The notes: generated by a model from the letters alone, not told the origin. A stretch of DNA of 64,000 nucleotides from Streptomyces flavidovirens DSM 40150 (GCF_000429085.1 NZ_AUBE01000011.1:133905-197904); one strand, 5' to 3'; counted from the first letter of the stretch, positions 25,028 to 33,428 are shown. Numbers and translations are program-made.

Positions 25028-25081
25028 ATGAGGTCACAGCCCCGACGACCCGAACCTGTCGATGGGGCTGCACACACATGA
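25028..25081 (+). CDS. 17-codon leader ORF before second ABC ATPase
   Basis: The frame reads MRSQPRRPEPVDGAAHT and its TGA overlaps the ATG of the ATPase (ATGA at 25078-25081). GGGGGC lies about nine bases before its ATG and may act as a binding site. It has no homology that I recognise. It is a candidate for translational coupling or attenuation. Confidence 0.35.
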   Translation: MRSQPRRPEPVDGAAHT

Positions 25082-26322
25082 TCGAGGCAGTCGGCCTGAC
25101 GAAGCGCTACGGCGCCAAGACAGCCGTGTACAACCTTTCCTTCCAGGTGCGTCCGGGCACGGTGACGGGCTTCCTCGGCCCCAACGGCTCCGGCAAGTCC
25201 ACGACGATGCGCATGATCCTCGGGCTCGACGAGCCCACGGCGGGCCATGTGACCATCGGCGGCCACCCCTTCCGACAGCTTCCCAACGCCCCCCGGCAGG
25301 TCGGCGCGCTGCTCGACGCCAAGGCCGTGCACGGCGGACGCAGTGCGCGCAGCCACCTCCTGTCGCTGGCGCAGCTCTCCGGCATCCCCGCCCAGCGGGT
25401 CGACGAGGTGCTCGGGGTCGTCGGCCTCCAGGACGTCGCCAGGCGGCGCTCCAAGGGCTTCTCGCTCGGCATGGGCCAGCGCCTGGGCATCGCGGCGGCC
25501 CTCCTCGGCGACCCGCAGGTGCTGCTCTTCGACGAGCCGGTCAACGGCCTCGACCCGGAGGGCATCCTCTGGGTCCGCAACCTCATGAAGTCGCTGGCCG
25601 CGGAGGGCCGTACGGTCTTCGTCTCCAGCCACCTCATGAGCGAGATGGCGGTCACCGCCGACCATCTGATCGTGATCGGGCGCGGGCAGCTGCTCTCCGA
25701 CATGAGCGTGAAGGACTTCATCTCGGCGAACTCCGCGGACTTCGCGCGGGTGCGTACGCCGCAGACCGAGCCGCAGCAGCGCGAGAAGCTGTCCTCCGTA
25801 CTGACCGAGGCCGGCGGGCACGTCATGACCGAGCAGGACGGGGCGATGCGCGTCACCGGACTGCCGCTGCCGCGCATCAGCGACCTCGCGCACGACGCCG
25901 ACGTACGGCTGTGGGAACTCTCGCCGCACCAGGCCTCGCTGGAAGAGGCGTACATGCGGATGACGCAGGGCGCCGTGGACTACCGCTCGACGGCCGACCA
26001 ACTGGCCGGCTTCCAGCAGCCGCAGCAGCAGCCCGGCGGGTACGTCCAGCCCGTCGGCCAGCAGCACGGCTGGTACGCCCCGCCGCCGCCCCAGCCGGGC
26101 GGGCAGCCGCCCTTCGCCGGTGCCCCGCTGCCGGGTGGCGGCCCGGCACCCGCCACGGGCTACGCGGCGCCCGCCCAGGCGCCCGCGCCGGGCCACAACC
26201 CGTACGCGGCGCCTGCCGCCCCGGCGGCACCTCCCGCGCCGGCTTCCGCGCCGGCGCCCGCGCCCGCGCCTGCCCCCGACCTGACCAAGAGCGACAGCGA
26301 CAGCCCCGAGGACGCCCGATGA
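25078..26322 (+). CDS. ABC transporter ATP-binding protein with Pro/Gln-rich tail
   Basis: A 414-residue ATPase very similar to the one at 23181: GPNGSGKS Walker A, SLGMGQRLGIAAALL signature, LLFDEPVNGLDPEG Walker B, SSHLMSE switch. It differs in a C-terminal extension from about residue 305, rich in Gln, Pro, Gly and Ala, that is probably disordered. The permease start overlaps its stop (ATGA). The two transporter pairs look like a tandem duplication of an operon, since they share order, spacing style and upstream micro-ORF. Confidence 0.93.
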   Translation: MIEAVGLTKRYGAKTAVYNLSFQVRPGTVTGFLGPNGSGKSTTMRMILGLDEPTAGHVTIGGHPFRQLPNAPRQVGALLDAKAVHGGRSARSHLLSLAQLSGIPAQRVDEVLGVVGLQDVARRRSKGFSLGMGQRLGIAAALLGDPQVLLFDEPVNGLDPEGILWVRNLMKSLAAEGRTVFVSSHLMSEMAVTADHLIVIGRGQLLSDMSVKDFISANSADFARVRTPQTEPQQREKLSSVLTEAGGHVMTEQDGAMRVTGLPLPRISDLAHDADVRLWELSPHQASLEEAYMRMTQGAVDYRSTADQLAGFQQPQQQPGGYVQPVGQQHGWYAPPPPQPGGQPPFAGAPLPGGGPAPATGYAAPAQAPAPGHNPYAAPAAPAAPPAPASAPAPAPAPAPDLTKSDSDSPEDAR

Positions 26323-27170
26323 CGACCCCGACCCCGTATCAGCAGCAGGCCCCTCAGCAGTACCAGCAGCAGGGCGTCGCGTCGTACGTCTCACCGATCC
26401 CGGTGCGCAGGGCGACACTCGGGGACGCGCTCGCCTCCGAGTGGACGAAGATACGGTCGGTGCGCTCCACGATGTGGACGCTCGGCGTGATGATCGTGCT
26501 CGTGCTCGGCATCGGGCTGCTCTCGGCGGTGGCCGTCGGCTCGTCCGGCGCCTCCCTCGGTGAGACCCCGGTCCTGAGCCTCGGCTTCTTCGGCGTGCTG
26601 CTCGGCGCGATCCCGGTGATAACGCTCGGCGTGATGACCGTCGCGTCCGAGTACGGCACGGGAATGATCCGTACGACCCTCACGGCCTGCCCCAGCCGCT
26701 CCCGCGTGCTGACGGCCAAGGCGATCGTCTTCTTCGTGCTGGCCTTCGCCATCACGCTGGTGACCACCGCCATCGTCGGAGCGCTCCAGACGGCGATGCT
26801 GGACGGCGTCACGCCCACCGGCGAGGACTGGCTGCGCGCGACGCTCGGCGTCAGCCTCTACGTCGCGACGCTCGGCCTGCTGTCGCTCGCCATCGGCTCG
26901 CTCATCCGCCACTCGGCGGGCGCGATCACCATCATGATCGGCGTGGTGCTGCTGCCGCTGGTGCTGGCGATGTTCATGTTCTCCGAGACGCTGGCCGACC
27001 TTCAGCAGGCGCTCTTCGAGTACTCGATCCCCAACCAGCTCGGTGTCTTCTACGACGCCTCCGTCACCGACTCCGGACCGTCCGGATGGGACCCGCTGTG
27101 GATCCTGCTGGGCGTGACGGCCGTGGCGCTCGGCGGCGCCTTCCTCGCCCTGGAGAAGCGCGACGTCTGA
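26319..27170 (+). CDS. ABC-2 type permease
   Basis: A 283-residue permease with a Gln/Pro-rich cytosolic N-terminus (TPTPYQQQAPQQYQQQG) that resembles the Gln/Pro tail of its ATPase partner. The SEWTKIRSVRSTMWTL motif and six predicted helices follow, with VASEYGTGMIRTTLTACPSR in the first cytosolic loop. It is the partner of the ATPase at 25078. Matching low-complexity tails on both subunits suggest that they contact each other or a common partner, which is inference. Confidence 0.9.
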   Translation: MTTPTPYQQQAPQQYQQQGVASYVSPIPVRRATLGDALASEWTKIRSVRSTMWTLGVMIVLVLGIGLLSAVAVGSSGASLGETPVLSLGFFGVLLGAIPVITLGVMTVASEYGTGMIRTTLTACPSRSRVLTAKAIVFFVLAFAITLVTTAIVGALQTAMLDGVTPTGEDWLRATLGVSLYVATLGLLSLAIGSLIRHSAGAITIMIGVVLLPLVLAMFMFSETLADLQQALFEYSIPNQLGVFYDASVTDSGPSGWDPLWILLGVTAVALGGAFLALEKRDV

Positions 27171-27188
27171 CCGCGTAGGCCGCGCCGG

Positions 27189-27518
27189 TCAGTACCGCGG
27201 TGCGTTACGGGACCGCTGCACCTTCGTGGTGCGGCGGTCTCGCGCGTTCCAGCAGGCCTTGTGCCAGTGTCTGCGGTCGTCGACCCCGCCGTACTCCGGC
27301 CAGGCCACCAGGTGCGGGACCCCCGACGGGATCTCCTGGTCGCAGCCCGGACAGCGGTAGCGCTTGCCGGCCGCGCTCGCCCCGGCGACGTGGCGCACCG
27401 ACCACTCCTCGCCCTGCCACGACTCGGTGCTCTGAAGCCCGAACCTGTCTCCTTCCACGCCACTTCGGGACTCGGCCGGACTCTCGCCGCCCCTGGGGCG
27501 GTTGCGACGCGGGGACAC
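27189..27518 (-). CDS. Small Cys/His (zinc-ribbon-like) protein
   Basis: A 109-residue conserved Streptomyces protein of unknown function. The core RYRCPGCDQEIPSGVPHLVAWPEYGGVDDRRHWHKACW holds CxxC followed by His and HxxxC, a plausible single zinc site. Basic N- and C-termini suggest nucleic acid contact. I chose GTG at 27518 because GAGG lies six bases upstream; the frame extends 51 codons further without support. It converges on the ABC operon with only 18 bp between stops. Confidence 0.7.
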   Translation of the reverse strand: MSPRRNRPRGGESPAESRSGVEGDRFGLQSTESWQGEEWSVRHVAGASAAGKRYRCPGCDQEIPSGVPHLVAWPEYGGVDDRRHWHKACWNARDRRTTKVQRSRNAPRY

Positions 27519-27637
27519 CTGAAACCTCACGGGTCGGACGGCACTGGTTTCCCCAAGCCTAGGGCCATCCAGCAGGGGTACACGTCCCGCATCGCGTGCG
27601 TGACCGCCGCCCACCCGGCGCGGCTTACCGGAAAATC

Positions 27638-27688
27638 GCAACAACTTCGCGCGCGGCCGTGCCTTTGGCACGTGTCAGACGTTGTTGC
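27638..27688. promoter_or_regulatory. Nested dyad in divergent promoter region
   Basis: GCAACAAC (27638-27645) pairs with GTTGTTGC (27681-27688). Within the loop lies the hairpin CGTGCC-ttt-GGCACG (27658-27672). The element is about 45 bp before the LLM oxidoreductase start and may be an operator. Confidence 0.4.
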
Positions 27689-27731
27689 CAATAAGGGGGA
27701 TGCCGCGTCGGCCGCAAGGAGGCAATAGGCG

Positions 27732-28778
27732 ATGCGTGTCGGAACGTTTGTACTGGCGGCCCAGTTCCCGGGCCAGGGCCAAGGGGAGGCACTGCACCGG
27801 GCAGTGCGGTCGGCCGAGGTCGCCGAGGAAGCCGGCCTTGACTCGGTCTGGCTCGCGGAGCACCACTTCGTACCGTACGGCGTGTGCCCCTCCGCTGTGA
27901 CACTCGCCGCGCTGCTGCTCGGCCGCACCCGGCGCATCCGCGTGGGCACGGCGGTCAGCGTCCTGCCGACCGTGCACCCGGTCACCCTGGGCGAGCAGGC
28001 CGCGCTGCTGCACCTCACCTCCGGCGGGCGCTTCACGCTCGGCGTGGGGCGGGGCGGGCCGTGGGTGGACCTGGAGGTGTTCGGGCAGGGCCTTTCGGCG
28101 TACGAGCACGGGTTCCCCGAATCGCTGGACCTGCTGCTGCGCTGGCTGCGCGAACCGCGCGTCGAAGCGCGGGGCGAACGGTTCGACTTCCGCGAAGTCG
28201 CCGTCGTACCAAGGCCGGACGAGCTGCTGCGCGCGGATGGCGATGACCAGGAACCGGGCGGCCCCGAGGTCGTGATCGCATGTACCTCCCCCAAGAGCGT
28301 GCGGATGGCCGCCGAGCGCGGGCTGCCGATGCTGCTCGGCATGCACTGCGGCGACGAGGACAAGGCGGAGATGGTCGCGCTGTGGCGCAGGCTGGCACTC
28401 GCCGCCGGACATGAGCCGGAAACGGTCGCGCGGGCGGGTCATGTCTCGGCCGGAGTGGCTCAGATCGCGAACAGCGTGGCCGACGCCACGGAAACGCTGA
28501 CGAAGGCCATGCCCGGCTGGCTCAAGCAGGGGCTCGACGCCCATGTGACGGTCGACGGGCGGCGGCGCGCGATGCGGGATCCGGTCGCGTACACGGAAAT
28601 GCTGTGCGAACTGCATCCGGTGGGCCCGCCCGGGCTGGCCGCCGACCGGCTGGCGGCCACCGCCGAACGGACCGGGATCACGCGCTTCGCGCTGCTCGTC
28701 GAGGGGTCGGGCGATCTTGCGGCAACCGAGGAGAACGTACAGCTGCTGGGGTCCGAAGTGCTGCCCCTGCTGTCCTGA
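27732..28778 (+). CDS. LLM-class flavin-dependent oxidoreductase
   Basis: A 348-residue luciferase-like monooxygenase with the usual opening MRVGTFVLAAQFPGQ, AEEAGLDSVWLAEHHF, TRRIRVGTAVSVLP.HPV and GRFTLGVGRGGPW. These form the TIM-barrel FMN/F420 site. AAGGAGG precedes the ATG by nine bases. The substrate is not predictable: no biosynthetic cluster is adjacent and the gene stands alone. It converges on the next gene, with an 11-bp-stem hairpin between. Confidence 0.85.
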   Translation: MRVGTFVLAAQFPGQGQGEALHRAVRSAEVAEEAGLDSVWLAEHHFVPYGVCPSAVTLAALLLGRTRRIRVGTAVSVLPTVHPVTLGEQAALLHLTSGGRFTLGVGRGGPWVDLEVFGQGLSAYEHGFPESLDLLLRWLREPRVEARGERFDFREVAVVPRPDELLRADGDDQEPGGPEVVIACTSPKSVRMAAERGLPMLLGMHCGDEDKAEMVALWRRLALAAGHEPETVARAGHVSAGVAQIANSVADATETLTKAMPGWLKQGLDAHVTVDGRRRAMRDPVAYTEMLCELHPVGPPGLAADRLAATAERTGITRFALLVEGSGDLAATEENVQLLGSEVLPLLS

Positions 28779-28803
28779 TCATGTCGCACCGGCGGGACGC
28801 CGC

Positions 28804-28839
28804 CGCTCCGCATCAGTGCACCTCGCGCGATGCGGAGCG
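28804..28839. terminator. Bidirectional hairpin between convergent genes
   Basis: CGCTCCGCATC (28804-28814) pairs perfectly with 28829-28839 across a 14-base loop, between stops at 28778 and 28854. Confidence 0.7.
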
Positions 28840-28853
28840 ACGACAGCATTGCC

Positions 28854-29246
28854 TCAGCAGTCCCGCAGTGTCGGTGACTGGTTGAGCAACTGCCCCCTGA
28901 TCGACGTGAAGCGGCTGAGCCGCTCGTCCGACGAGGAGTCCAGCGGGAACACCGCTACGCGGTGGCAGTTCTGGAATGCAAGACGTACGCCGAAGTGCCG
29001 CTGCAGCGCACCGCGAATCGCGTCACTCGCGAGTGCACGCAGCAGCTGACCACGTGCCTGCTCGTCCGGCGGAGGCGTCTGGTTGTCGGCGAACTCGCCA
29101 CCGTCGACCTTCAGCTGTGCCACCAGAGAGCTGATCATCTCCCATGCGTAAGGCAGGGAGGTCCGGACGCAGTCGACGAATGCGGCTTCGTCGACATCGC
29201 CTCGCTCGGCCTGTTCCAACAGTGCCGGTGAGACGTCGAGCGACAT
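28854..29246 (-). CDS. Conserved actinobacterial protein, unknown function
   Basis: A 130-residue soluble acidic protein: MSLDVSPALLEQAERGDVDEAAFVDCVRTSLPYAWEMI..., ending FQNCHRVAVFPLDSSSDERLSRFTSIRGQLLNQSPTLRDC. It has no motif I can assign. It has been found next to nucS in other Streptomyces as I recall. It is divergent from nucS. The inverted repeat GACCCC-gggacc-GGGGTC lies 16 bp upstream of its start (29262-29279). The predicted fold is mostly helical. Confidence 0.7.
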   Translation of the reverse strand: MSLDVSPALLEQAERGDVDEAAFVDCVRTSLPYAWEMISSLVAQLKVDGGEFADNQTPPPDEQARGQLLRALASDAIRGALQRHFGVRLAFQNCHRVAVFPLDSSSDERLSRFTSIRGQLLNQSPTLRDC

Positions 29247-29456
29247 GGGTTCTCCTCTCGCGACCCCGGGACCGGGGTCTTACGGGCAGGGAAGACGGAC
29301 GACGACGCAGAGTGCACGTACGACGACCTCCTGCATCCAAGTTAAGCGTGCGATCCGGGCCGCACCAGGAGATTGGGAACACAACCAGCCAACAACGAAC
29401 GGGGTCTTACTGGGCGAATCGCGTAGACCGATCGTCGTCGAGTAGCGTTGCGCCTC

Positions 29457-30128
29457 ATGCGTCTCGTCATTGCCCGCTGCTCCGTGGACTACGCGGGCCG
29501 GCTCACCGCCCACTTGCCCTCCGCTCCCCGTCTGATCCTGGTGAAGGCGGACGGCAGCGTCTCGATCCACGCCGACGACCGGGCGTACAAACCGCTCAAC
29601 TGGATGTCGCCGCCGTGCACCCTCAAGGAGGGCACGGGGGACGACGCCGGCACCTGGACGGTGATCAACAAGGCGGGCGAGAAATTGATCATTACCATGG
29701 AGGAAGTCCTCCACGACTCGTCCCACGAACTGGGCGTTGATCCAGGGCTGATCAAGGACGGCGTGGAAGCGCACCTCCAGGAGCTGCTCGCCGACCGTAT
29801 CGACACGCTCGGCGAGGGTTACTCCCTGATCCGCCGCGAGTACCCCACGGCGATCGGCCCGGTGGACATCCTCTGCCGTGACGCGGACGGGGCGACGGTC
29901 GCGGTGGAGCTCAAGCGGCGCGGTGACATCGACGGCGTCGAGCAGCTCACCCGCTACCTGGAACTGCTGAACCGCGACCCGCACCTCGCGCCGGTGAAGG
30001 GCATCTTCGCGGCGCAGGAGATCAAGCCGCAGGCGCGCGTACTGGCGACGGACCGCGGGATCGGCTGCGTCGTCCTGGACTACAACGCGATGCGCGGCAT
30101 CGAGGACGACAAGCTCCGCCTGTTCTGA
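29457..30128 (+). CDS. nucS: Mismatch-specific endonuclease NucS (EndoMS)
   Basis: A 223-residue nuclease that replaces MutS/MutL in Actinobacteria by making double-strand cuts at G-T, T-T and G-G mismatches. The N-terminal beta domain (MRLVIARCSVDYAGRLTAHLPSAPRLILVKADGSVSIHADD) binds DNA and dimerises. The C-terminal RecB-like core has GPVDILC (Asp) and VAVELKRRGDIDGVEQLTRYLELL (Glu-x-Lys). I chose ATG at 29457; the open frame begins nine bases earlier at TTG. TAGCGT eight bases upstream may be a -10 giving a near-leaderless mRNA. The C-terminus DKLRLF is the likely beta-clamp motif. Confidence 0.93.
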   Translation: MRLVIARCSVDYAGRLTAHLPSAPRLILVKADGSVSIHADDRAYKPLNWMSPPCTLKEGTGDDAGTWTVINKAGEKLIITMEEVLHDSSHELGVDPGLIKDGVEAHLQELLADRIDTLGEGYSLIRREYPTAIGPVDILCRDADGATVAVELKRRGDIDGVEQLTRYLELLNRDPHLAPVKGIFAAQEIKPQARVLATDRGIGCVVLDYNAMRGIEDDKLRLF

Positions 30129-30151
30129 GGGCGGGGGACTTTCCCCCGCCC
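30129..30151 (+). terminator. nucS terminator hairpin
   Basis: GGGCGGGGGA-ctt-TCCCCCGCCC begins at the nucS stop codon: perfect 10-bp stem, no T-run. Confidence 0.7.
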
Positions 30152-30165
30152 CACCCCTGCCCGCT

Positions 30166-30420
30166 GTGACACTGCGCGGCTCCGCCGCGTGGGGGGGCGG
30201 GCGCCGCCCCAGCCCCCGGACGCCCTCGGGGGGCGTGTCCTCAAACGCCGGACGGCTGGGTGGTTACCGCAGGGCATGGCGGAACACCACCGCCAGCGCG
30301 GGGCGGGTTGTGCGGTCCTGGGCGCGGAACTCGCCCCTGCCCGGTGCCATCCAGCCCCTCCGGCGTTCGAGGAGCGGGGTCTGGGGCAGCGCCCCAGGCG
30401 GCGGAGCCGCACAATGTCAC
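30166..30420. repeat. 255-bp imperfect inverted-repeat element
   Basis: The outer arms GTGACACTGCGCGGCTCCGCC (30166-30186) and its complement at 30400-30420 match with two mismatches. Inner arms at 30238-30259 and 30351-30373 pair as well (core AACGCCGGA / TCCGGCGTT). The core is the intergenic motif common in Streptomyces. A half copy occurs at 35654-35692. The element fills nearly the whole gap between nucS and the next gene. Confidence 0.65.
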
Positions 30421-30426
30421 GGCCCG

Positions 30427-33147
30427 CTACTCCGCCGGGGAGCTGTTGCTGCCGTCGGTGGTCGTTCCGCCGTTCGTCGTGCCACCGTCCGTGGTTCCTC
30501 CGTTCGTCGTGCCCCCGTCCGTGGTGCCTCCGTCCGTGGTGCCTCCGTCCGTCGTGCCCCCGTCCGTGGTCCCCCCGTCGGAGGTGCCGCCGTCGGAGGT
30601 GCCTCCGTCCGACGTACCGCCCGTCGCGGTGGGGCCTCCGGTCGTCGGGCCGCCGGTCGTGGGACCGCCCGTGGTCGGGCCGCCCGTCGTCGGACCACCC
30701 GTCGTCGGGCCTCCGGTGGTGGGACCGCCGGTCGTGGGGCCGCCCGTGGTCGGACCACCCGTGGTCGGACCGCTCGTCGTTGGATCGTCCGAGGTCGGCG
30801 GCTTGCTGCCCGGCGACGACGAATCGCCGTCCGACGGCTTGCCGCTCTTCGACGGATCGCCCACAGCCCCGCTGCCGCCGCTCTCGCCCGGCTGGGGCTG
30901 TCCCGACGTACCGGGACCCGTCGGACGGCCCGGATCGCCCGGGCGCTTGGTCGAGCCCTGGGTCGGCTCGTCGGCCGGCAGGCCGTCCTGCCCCGCGTCC
31001 TCGTTGGCGGACTGCTCGGAGGTGACCCTGTTCGTCGGCCCGTCGTCGTCCGAGGCCGCGCCGAGCGTCACCACAGTGCCGAGTACGGCGACCAGGAGCG
31101 CGCCCGCGCCCGCCGCGACCATGTTGCGCCGGGCGCCTGTGAGCATGGCGAGAGGGCCACGGCCACCAGCGCCGCCGGTCTCCGCCGAACGGTGGGTGAC
31201 CAACGTGCTTTGCTCGCCCGCCCGTTCGGGCCTCACCGGCAGCGACGTGGGTACGACCGCCGTCGGTACGCCACCGGGCGGCGACGCCGACTCCTCGTAC
31301 CGAGCCGCCGGCACCTCCTCCCCCGCGGGCGTACGACCGCCGAGCACAAGCCCACCCGCGACCACACCCGCACCCGCAACCGCACCGGAGCGGTCCGCGA
31401 CCAGCGCCAGCGCCCTGCGTCCGGCGACCGTGCCGCTCTTGTCGGCCAGGGCGCCGCGCATGGCGACGGACGCCTCCAGCTCGGCGCGGGCCCGGTCCAG
31501 ATTGCCCGTACAGAGCGCGAGGACACCCAACTCGTGGTGGAAGTACGCCTCTTCGGCGACCTCCCCCGCGATGCGCGCGGCCTCAAGCCCCGTGCGCAGC
31601 GCCCGCTCCCACGCACCCCAGCACAGCCCGGCGGCGAACGCGGGCGCCGCCGTACGGGCCAGCAGGACGGCGGCGCTCGCGTGCCCCGCCTCCGTGCCCG
31701 GCACCAGCGCGCCCATCGTCGCCACAATCGCGTCGGCCTCCGCGACCACCCGCTCCGGCGAGACCGAGGGATGCCCCGTCCACCAGGCGTAGTGCTGCGC
31801 GGCCGCGTGCGCCTGCTCCGTCACGTCGTCCGCGAACCCGGCGGCCTCCAGCTGTACGGCCACCCCCGCCGCCAGCCGGAAACGTCCCCCGGCCGGTGAG
31901 AGCAGCCCGCAGCTCATCAGCTCACCGAGCGCGGCGTCCGCGTGGGTGTCGCCCACGAGGGCCGGCAGGTGCGCCTGGTGCGGGACCTCGCCGCCGAGCG
32001 CGATGGCGAAGCGCAGGGTGGCGCGGGCGGACTCGCTCAGCCTGGACGCGAGCAGCGCCGCCGGCATCGCTCCCTCGGCGAGCGACGGCAGGGGTACGTC
32101 GTGACCGTCCTCCGCGTCGAAGGGCGCGTCGAACGGCTGCTCGTGGAAGTACCCGGACTCGTCGAAGGCGTGAGGGTCCGCGCGAAGCTGGTCGCGCTGC
32201 CGCAGCAGCGCACCCGCCTGCGTGAAGCGCAGCGGCAGCCCCTCGGACTCGAACCACAGGTCGCCCGCCCAGTTCGCCTCGTCCTCGGTGAGCGGGCGGT
32301 CCACGGCCCGCTCCAGGAGCTCCAGGCTGGCGCTGCGGCCGAGGCCGCCGAGGAACACCTCCTCGATGTGCGAATCGGGCGAGGGAGCGGCGACGCCGGG
32401 CGTCGCGGCGAGCAGGAAGGCGCACTCGGGGGTGGCCTCCAGCAGCTCCTCCAGCGCCGCCCCGCCGAACTCCAGGTCGTCGAGGACGACGACGGCTCCG
32501 ATGTCGTGGACCAGGGCGAGCAGCCCCGCCCGGTCCGGGCGGTGCAGCGGCGCGCTGTACACGGCGGCGAACAGGTCGTGGAGCAGTTCCTCGGGCGTGC
32601 GGTGGGCTCCGCAGAGCCGTACGACTCCGTCGGGTGCCAGGTCCGCGCAGTCGGCGGCGACGGCGTCGAGCAGCGCCGTACGCCCGGATCCCGACGGCCC
32701 CGTCAGCCGCACGGAGCGGCCGCGGGCGAGCAGCCGTACGAGCCTCTCGCGCTCCTCCTGACGCTCCAGGAGCGGAAGGTCGGGCACCACGGGCCCGGGC
32801 GGGATGGGCGGCCTGGCCGCGCGCGCCAGCTCGGCACGGTCGTCGGCGCTGTGCCTGACCGGCTGCGAAGGCCGCTCGCCTGGCGGGCAGACTTCGATCT
32901 CGCTGCCGTCGACAGGGTTGACGGTGAGCAGGAAGTCGCCCGCGACGACCTGCACCGTGCGGGCGGGTGCCGACGTGGTCGGACCGCTCCCCTTGATCTG
33001 GCTGCTCTGCTTGCCCTGGCTGCTCGGCGCGGGCGCCGGCGCCGGCTCGTCCCGTGGTGACCGGCGCGATCCGTCACCGGTGTCGCTTTCGCCGAATCGG
33101 TCCTCGTCATGGCCGTACTCTTCCGGTCCCCGGTTCATCGGGTCCAT
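30427..33147 (-). CDS. Membrane-anchored P-loop (AAA/NB-ARC-like) protein with pentapeptide-repeat tail
   Basis: A 906-residue protein. A disordered charged N-terminus (1-65) is followed by a small beta segment TVQVVAGDFLLTVNPVDGSEIEVCPPGER. A STAND/AAA-like ATPase comes next, with Walker A TGPSGSGRT (about 149-157) and Walker B VVVLDD (about 219-224). A helical region follows, then TPR-like stretches near EEAYFHHELGVLALCTGNLDRARAELEASVAM. One membrane helix lies near residue 672-695. The exterior Pro/Thr/Gly tail has about nine PTTGG and ten GGT[ST][DN] repeats. ATG at 33147 was chosen because GGGGGG lies seven bases upstream. The function is unknown; regulatory or signalling ATPase is inference. 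Confidence 0.75.
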   Translation of the reverse strand: MDPMNRGPEEYGHDEDRFGESDTGDGSRRSPRDEPAPAPAPSSQGKQSSQIKGSGPTTSAPARTVQVVAGDFLLTVNPVDGSEIEVCPPGERPSQPVRHSADDRAELARAARPPIPPGPVVPDLPLLERQEERERLVRLLARGRSVRLTGPSGSGRTALLDAVAADCADLAPDGVVRLCGAHRTPEELLHDLFAAVYSAPLHRPDRAGLLALVHDIGAVVVLDDLEFGGAALEELLEATPECAFLLAATPGVAAPSPDSHIEEVFLGGLGRSASLELLERAVDRPLTEDEANWAGDLWFESEGLPLRFTQAGALLRQRDQLRADPHAFDESGYFHEQPFDAPFDAEDGHDVPLPSLAEGAMPAALLASRLSESARATLRFAIALGGEVPHQAHLPALVGDTHADAALGELMSCGLLSPAGGRFRLAAGVAVQLEAAGFADDVTEQAHAAAQHYAWWTGHPSVSPERVVAEADAIVATMGALVPGTEAGHASAAVLLARTAAPAFAAGLCWGAWERALRTGLEAARIAGEVAEEAYFHHELGVLALCTGNLDRARAELEASVAMRGALADKSGTVAGRRALALVADRSGAVAGAGVVAGGLVLGGRTPAGEEVPAARYEESASPPGGVPTAVVPTSLPVRPERAGEQSTLVTHRSAETGGAGGRGPLAMLTGARRNMVAAGAGALLVAVLGTVVTLGAASDDDGPTNRVTSEQSANEDAGQDGLPADEPTQGSTKRPGDPGRPTGPGTSGQPQPGESGGSGAVGDPSKSGKPSDGDSSSPGSKPPTSDDPTTSGPTTGGPTTGGPTTGGPTTGGPTTGGPTTGGPTTGGPTTGGPTTGGPTATGGTSDGGTSDGGTSDGGTTDGGTTDGGTTDGGTTDGGTTNGGTTDGGTTNGGTTTDGSNSSPAE
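30460..30785. repeat. 15-bp coding tandem repeats
   Basis: Two arrays of 15-bp units encode the tail of the P-loop protein: GGT[ST][DN] units at about 30460-30620 and PTTGG units at about 30625-30785. Such arrays are prone to length change by slippage. Confidence 0.8.
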
Positions 33148-33360
33148 GGTCAAGCCCCCCAGATGCGTCGCGTGTCGGATGCCCCTCCCGGCCTTTCACA
33201 CGCCCGCTGTCGCTTCTGGTCCGGTGCCCGCCGTACTCGGGTTCGTCAATCGGCAGGCGACCGAACCCTAGACCTTCGCACAGTATCCGGGAACAGGAGG
33301 GGTGCCGCCCCGTCCGGGACGTCACAGTCTCGTGAGGATTGTGCGGCCACCGTACGGATC

Positions 33361-33412
33361 GCGCCGGTTCGCGCCGGTGCTGTGCCGTCGCTGTGCCGGC
33401 ACTGTGCCGTCG
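33361..33412. repeat. Phased 10- and 11-bp direct repeats
   Basis: GCGCCGGTTC GCGCCGGTGC (33361-33380) is followed by CTGTGCCGTCG, CTGTGCCGGCA, CTGTGCCGTCG (33380-33412). The units repeat at one helical turn. They lie just after the STAS gene stop and about 210-290 bp upstream of the P-loop gene start. Confidence 0.55.
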
Positions 33413-33428
33413 TTGCCGTGGCTGCCGC

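Noticed and set aside
27732..28778. Part of a secondary-metabolite cluster (LLM monooxygenase, ABC exporters)
   Set aside because: No synthase, synthetase, precursor peptide or cluster regulator is nearby, and the neighbours are conserved core genes.
30460..30785. CRISPR-like regular repeats
   Set aside because: The 15-bp units are in frame, have no unique spacers and encode the PTTGG and GGT[ST][DN] tail; no cas genes are near.
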